From: Aphanomyces cochlioides
Taxonomy: Eukaryota; Oomycota; Saprolegniomycetes; Saprolegniales; Verrucalvaceae
DNA length: 64,000 nucleotides
Direction of reading: 5' to 3'
Assembly (NCBI GenBank): GCA_019828595.1
Contig: JAHQRK010000021.1
Location: 1-64,000, forward strand
Within the stretch, counting starts at the first letter, position 1. Each line of letters opens with the position of its first letter. This document shows, piece by piece, positions 63,774 to 64,000 of the stretch. Made by a program: the position numbers and the translations under genes. A model generated the notes under the pieces. That model saw nothing but the letters and a program-made list of their open reading frames with translations. It was not told the origin of the DNA and did not search any database.

Positions 63774-64000
63774 CTACTTGCTTTCCTTTTGAGCAGTGGA
63801 CGCTTCCTGTTGTGCCTTCTTGGTTTGCTCTCTATACAAAAGTGTTAGCAACACTGATCATTGCCTTCAACGAGCTCACAACTTCTTCAGTTGCTTGCGG
63901 AGTTGCGACGTTGCGCTCAATTCGTTCACTCGTTCAAGGGCTTTGGTATCAGCGTACAAATAGCCCGATACACTGCCGAGCAATGCAGACCCCACAATTG
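63774..64000 (-). CDS. Unidentified protein, C-terminal end only
   Basis: This is the 3' end of a minus-strand gene whose 5' part lies beyond the window. An exon from the window edge to 63880 and a last exon 63831-63774 are joined across a 48-bp GT-AG intron. The frame reads a small-residue hydrophobic segment (IVGSALLGSVSGYLYADT), then a charged helix (ALERVNELSATSQLRKQLKKLE) and a Gln/Lys-rich tail ending in a stop at 63776-63774. It looks like a membrane segment followed by a coiled coil. It converges with the V-ATPase gene, leaving 135 bp between stops. No family is recognised. Confidence 0.6.

Overview
The window looks like nuclear DNA of an oomycete, probably a saprolegnialean such as Aphanomyces. 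This is inferred from spliced genes with very short introns (38-48 bp), a decayed CRN-like effector gene of oomycete type, chromodomain Ty3/gypsy and two-gene PIF/Harbinger elements, and ordinary eukaryotic housekeeping genes (V-ATPase subunit a, CBP20, an amino acid permease). I cannot name the species from sequence alone.

Region 1 (1-45668) consists of six copies of one two-ORF non-LTR retrotransposon (LINE), called copies 1-6 here, interleaved with a 185-bp satellite. The order is copy 1 (+), 17 satellite units, copy 2 (+), 3 units, copy 3 (+), 17 units, copy 4 (+), copy 5 (+, 5'-truncated), copy 6 (-, 3'-truncated). Copy 3 (18294-25671) has both reading frames intact and is flanked by a 14-bp target-site duplication. 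ORF1 (1012 aa) is a putative RNA-binding/chaperone-type protein. ORF2 (1351 aa) carries an AP-type endonuclease, a reverse transcriptase and a C-terminal CCHC motif. The three 3' junctions that meet satellite all fall at the same base of the 185-bp unit, while the 5' junctions differ. This is what a sequence-specific, satellite-targeting LINE would leave, and it is the main candidate for a new system here.

Region 2 (45669-56960) is a graveyard of other transposons: a MULE transposase C-terminus with a SWIM finger, a Ty1/copia C-terminus with a possible LTR start, a pogo/CENP-B-like DNA-binding domain, and a Ty3/gypsy chromointegrase split by a complete 2.5-kb PIF/Harbinger-like element. That element has 13-bp terminal inverted repeats, two divergent genes and a 3-bp target duplication. 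A second Harbinger N-terminal fragment, small fold-back sequences and a broken CRN-like gene (ubiquitin-like header, P-loop NTPase, nuclease-like tail) follow.

Region 3 (57209-64000) is a gene-dense host segment: an amino acid transporter (-), CBP20 (+), vacuolar ATPase subunit a (+) and the 3' end of an unidentified gene (-). Their frames can be followed exactly through short GT-AG introns. The window therefore spans a sharp border between a repeat compartment (possibly centromeric, pericentromeric or subtelomeric) and normal genes.
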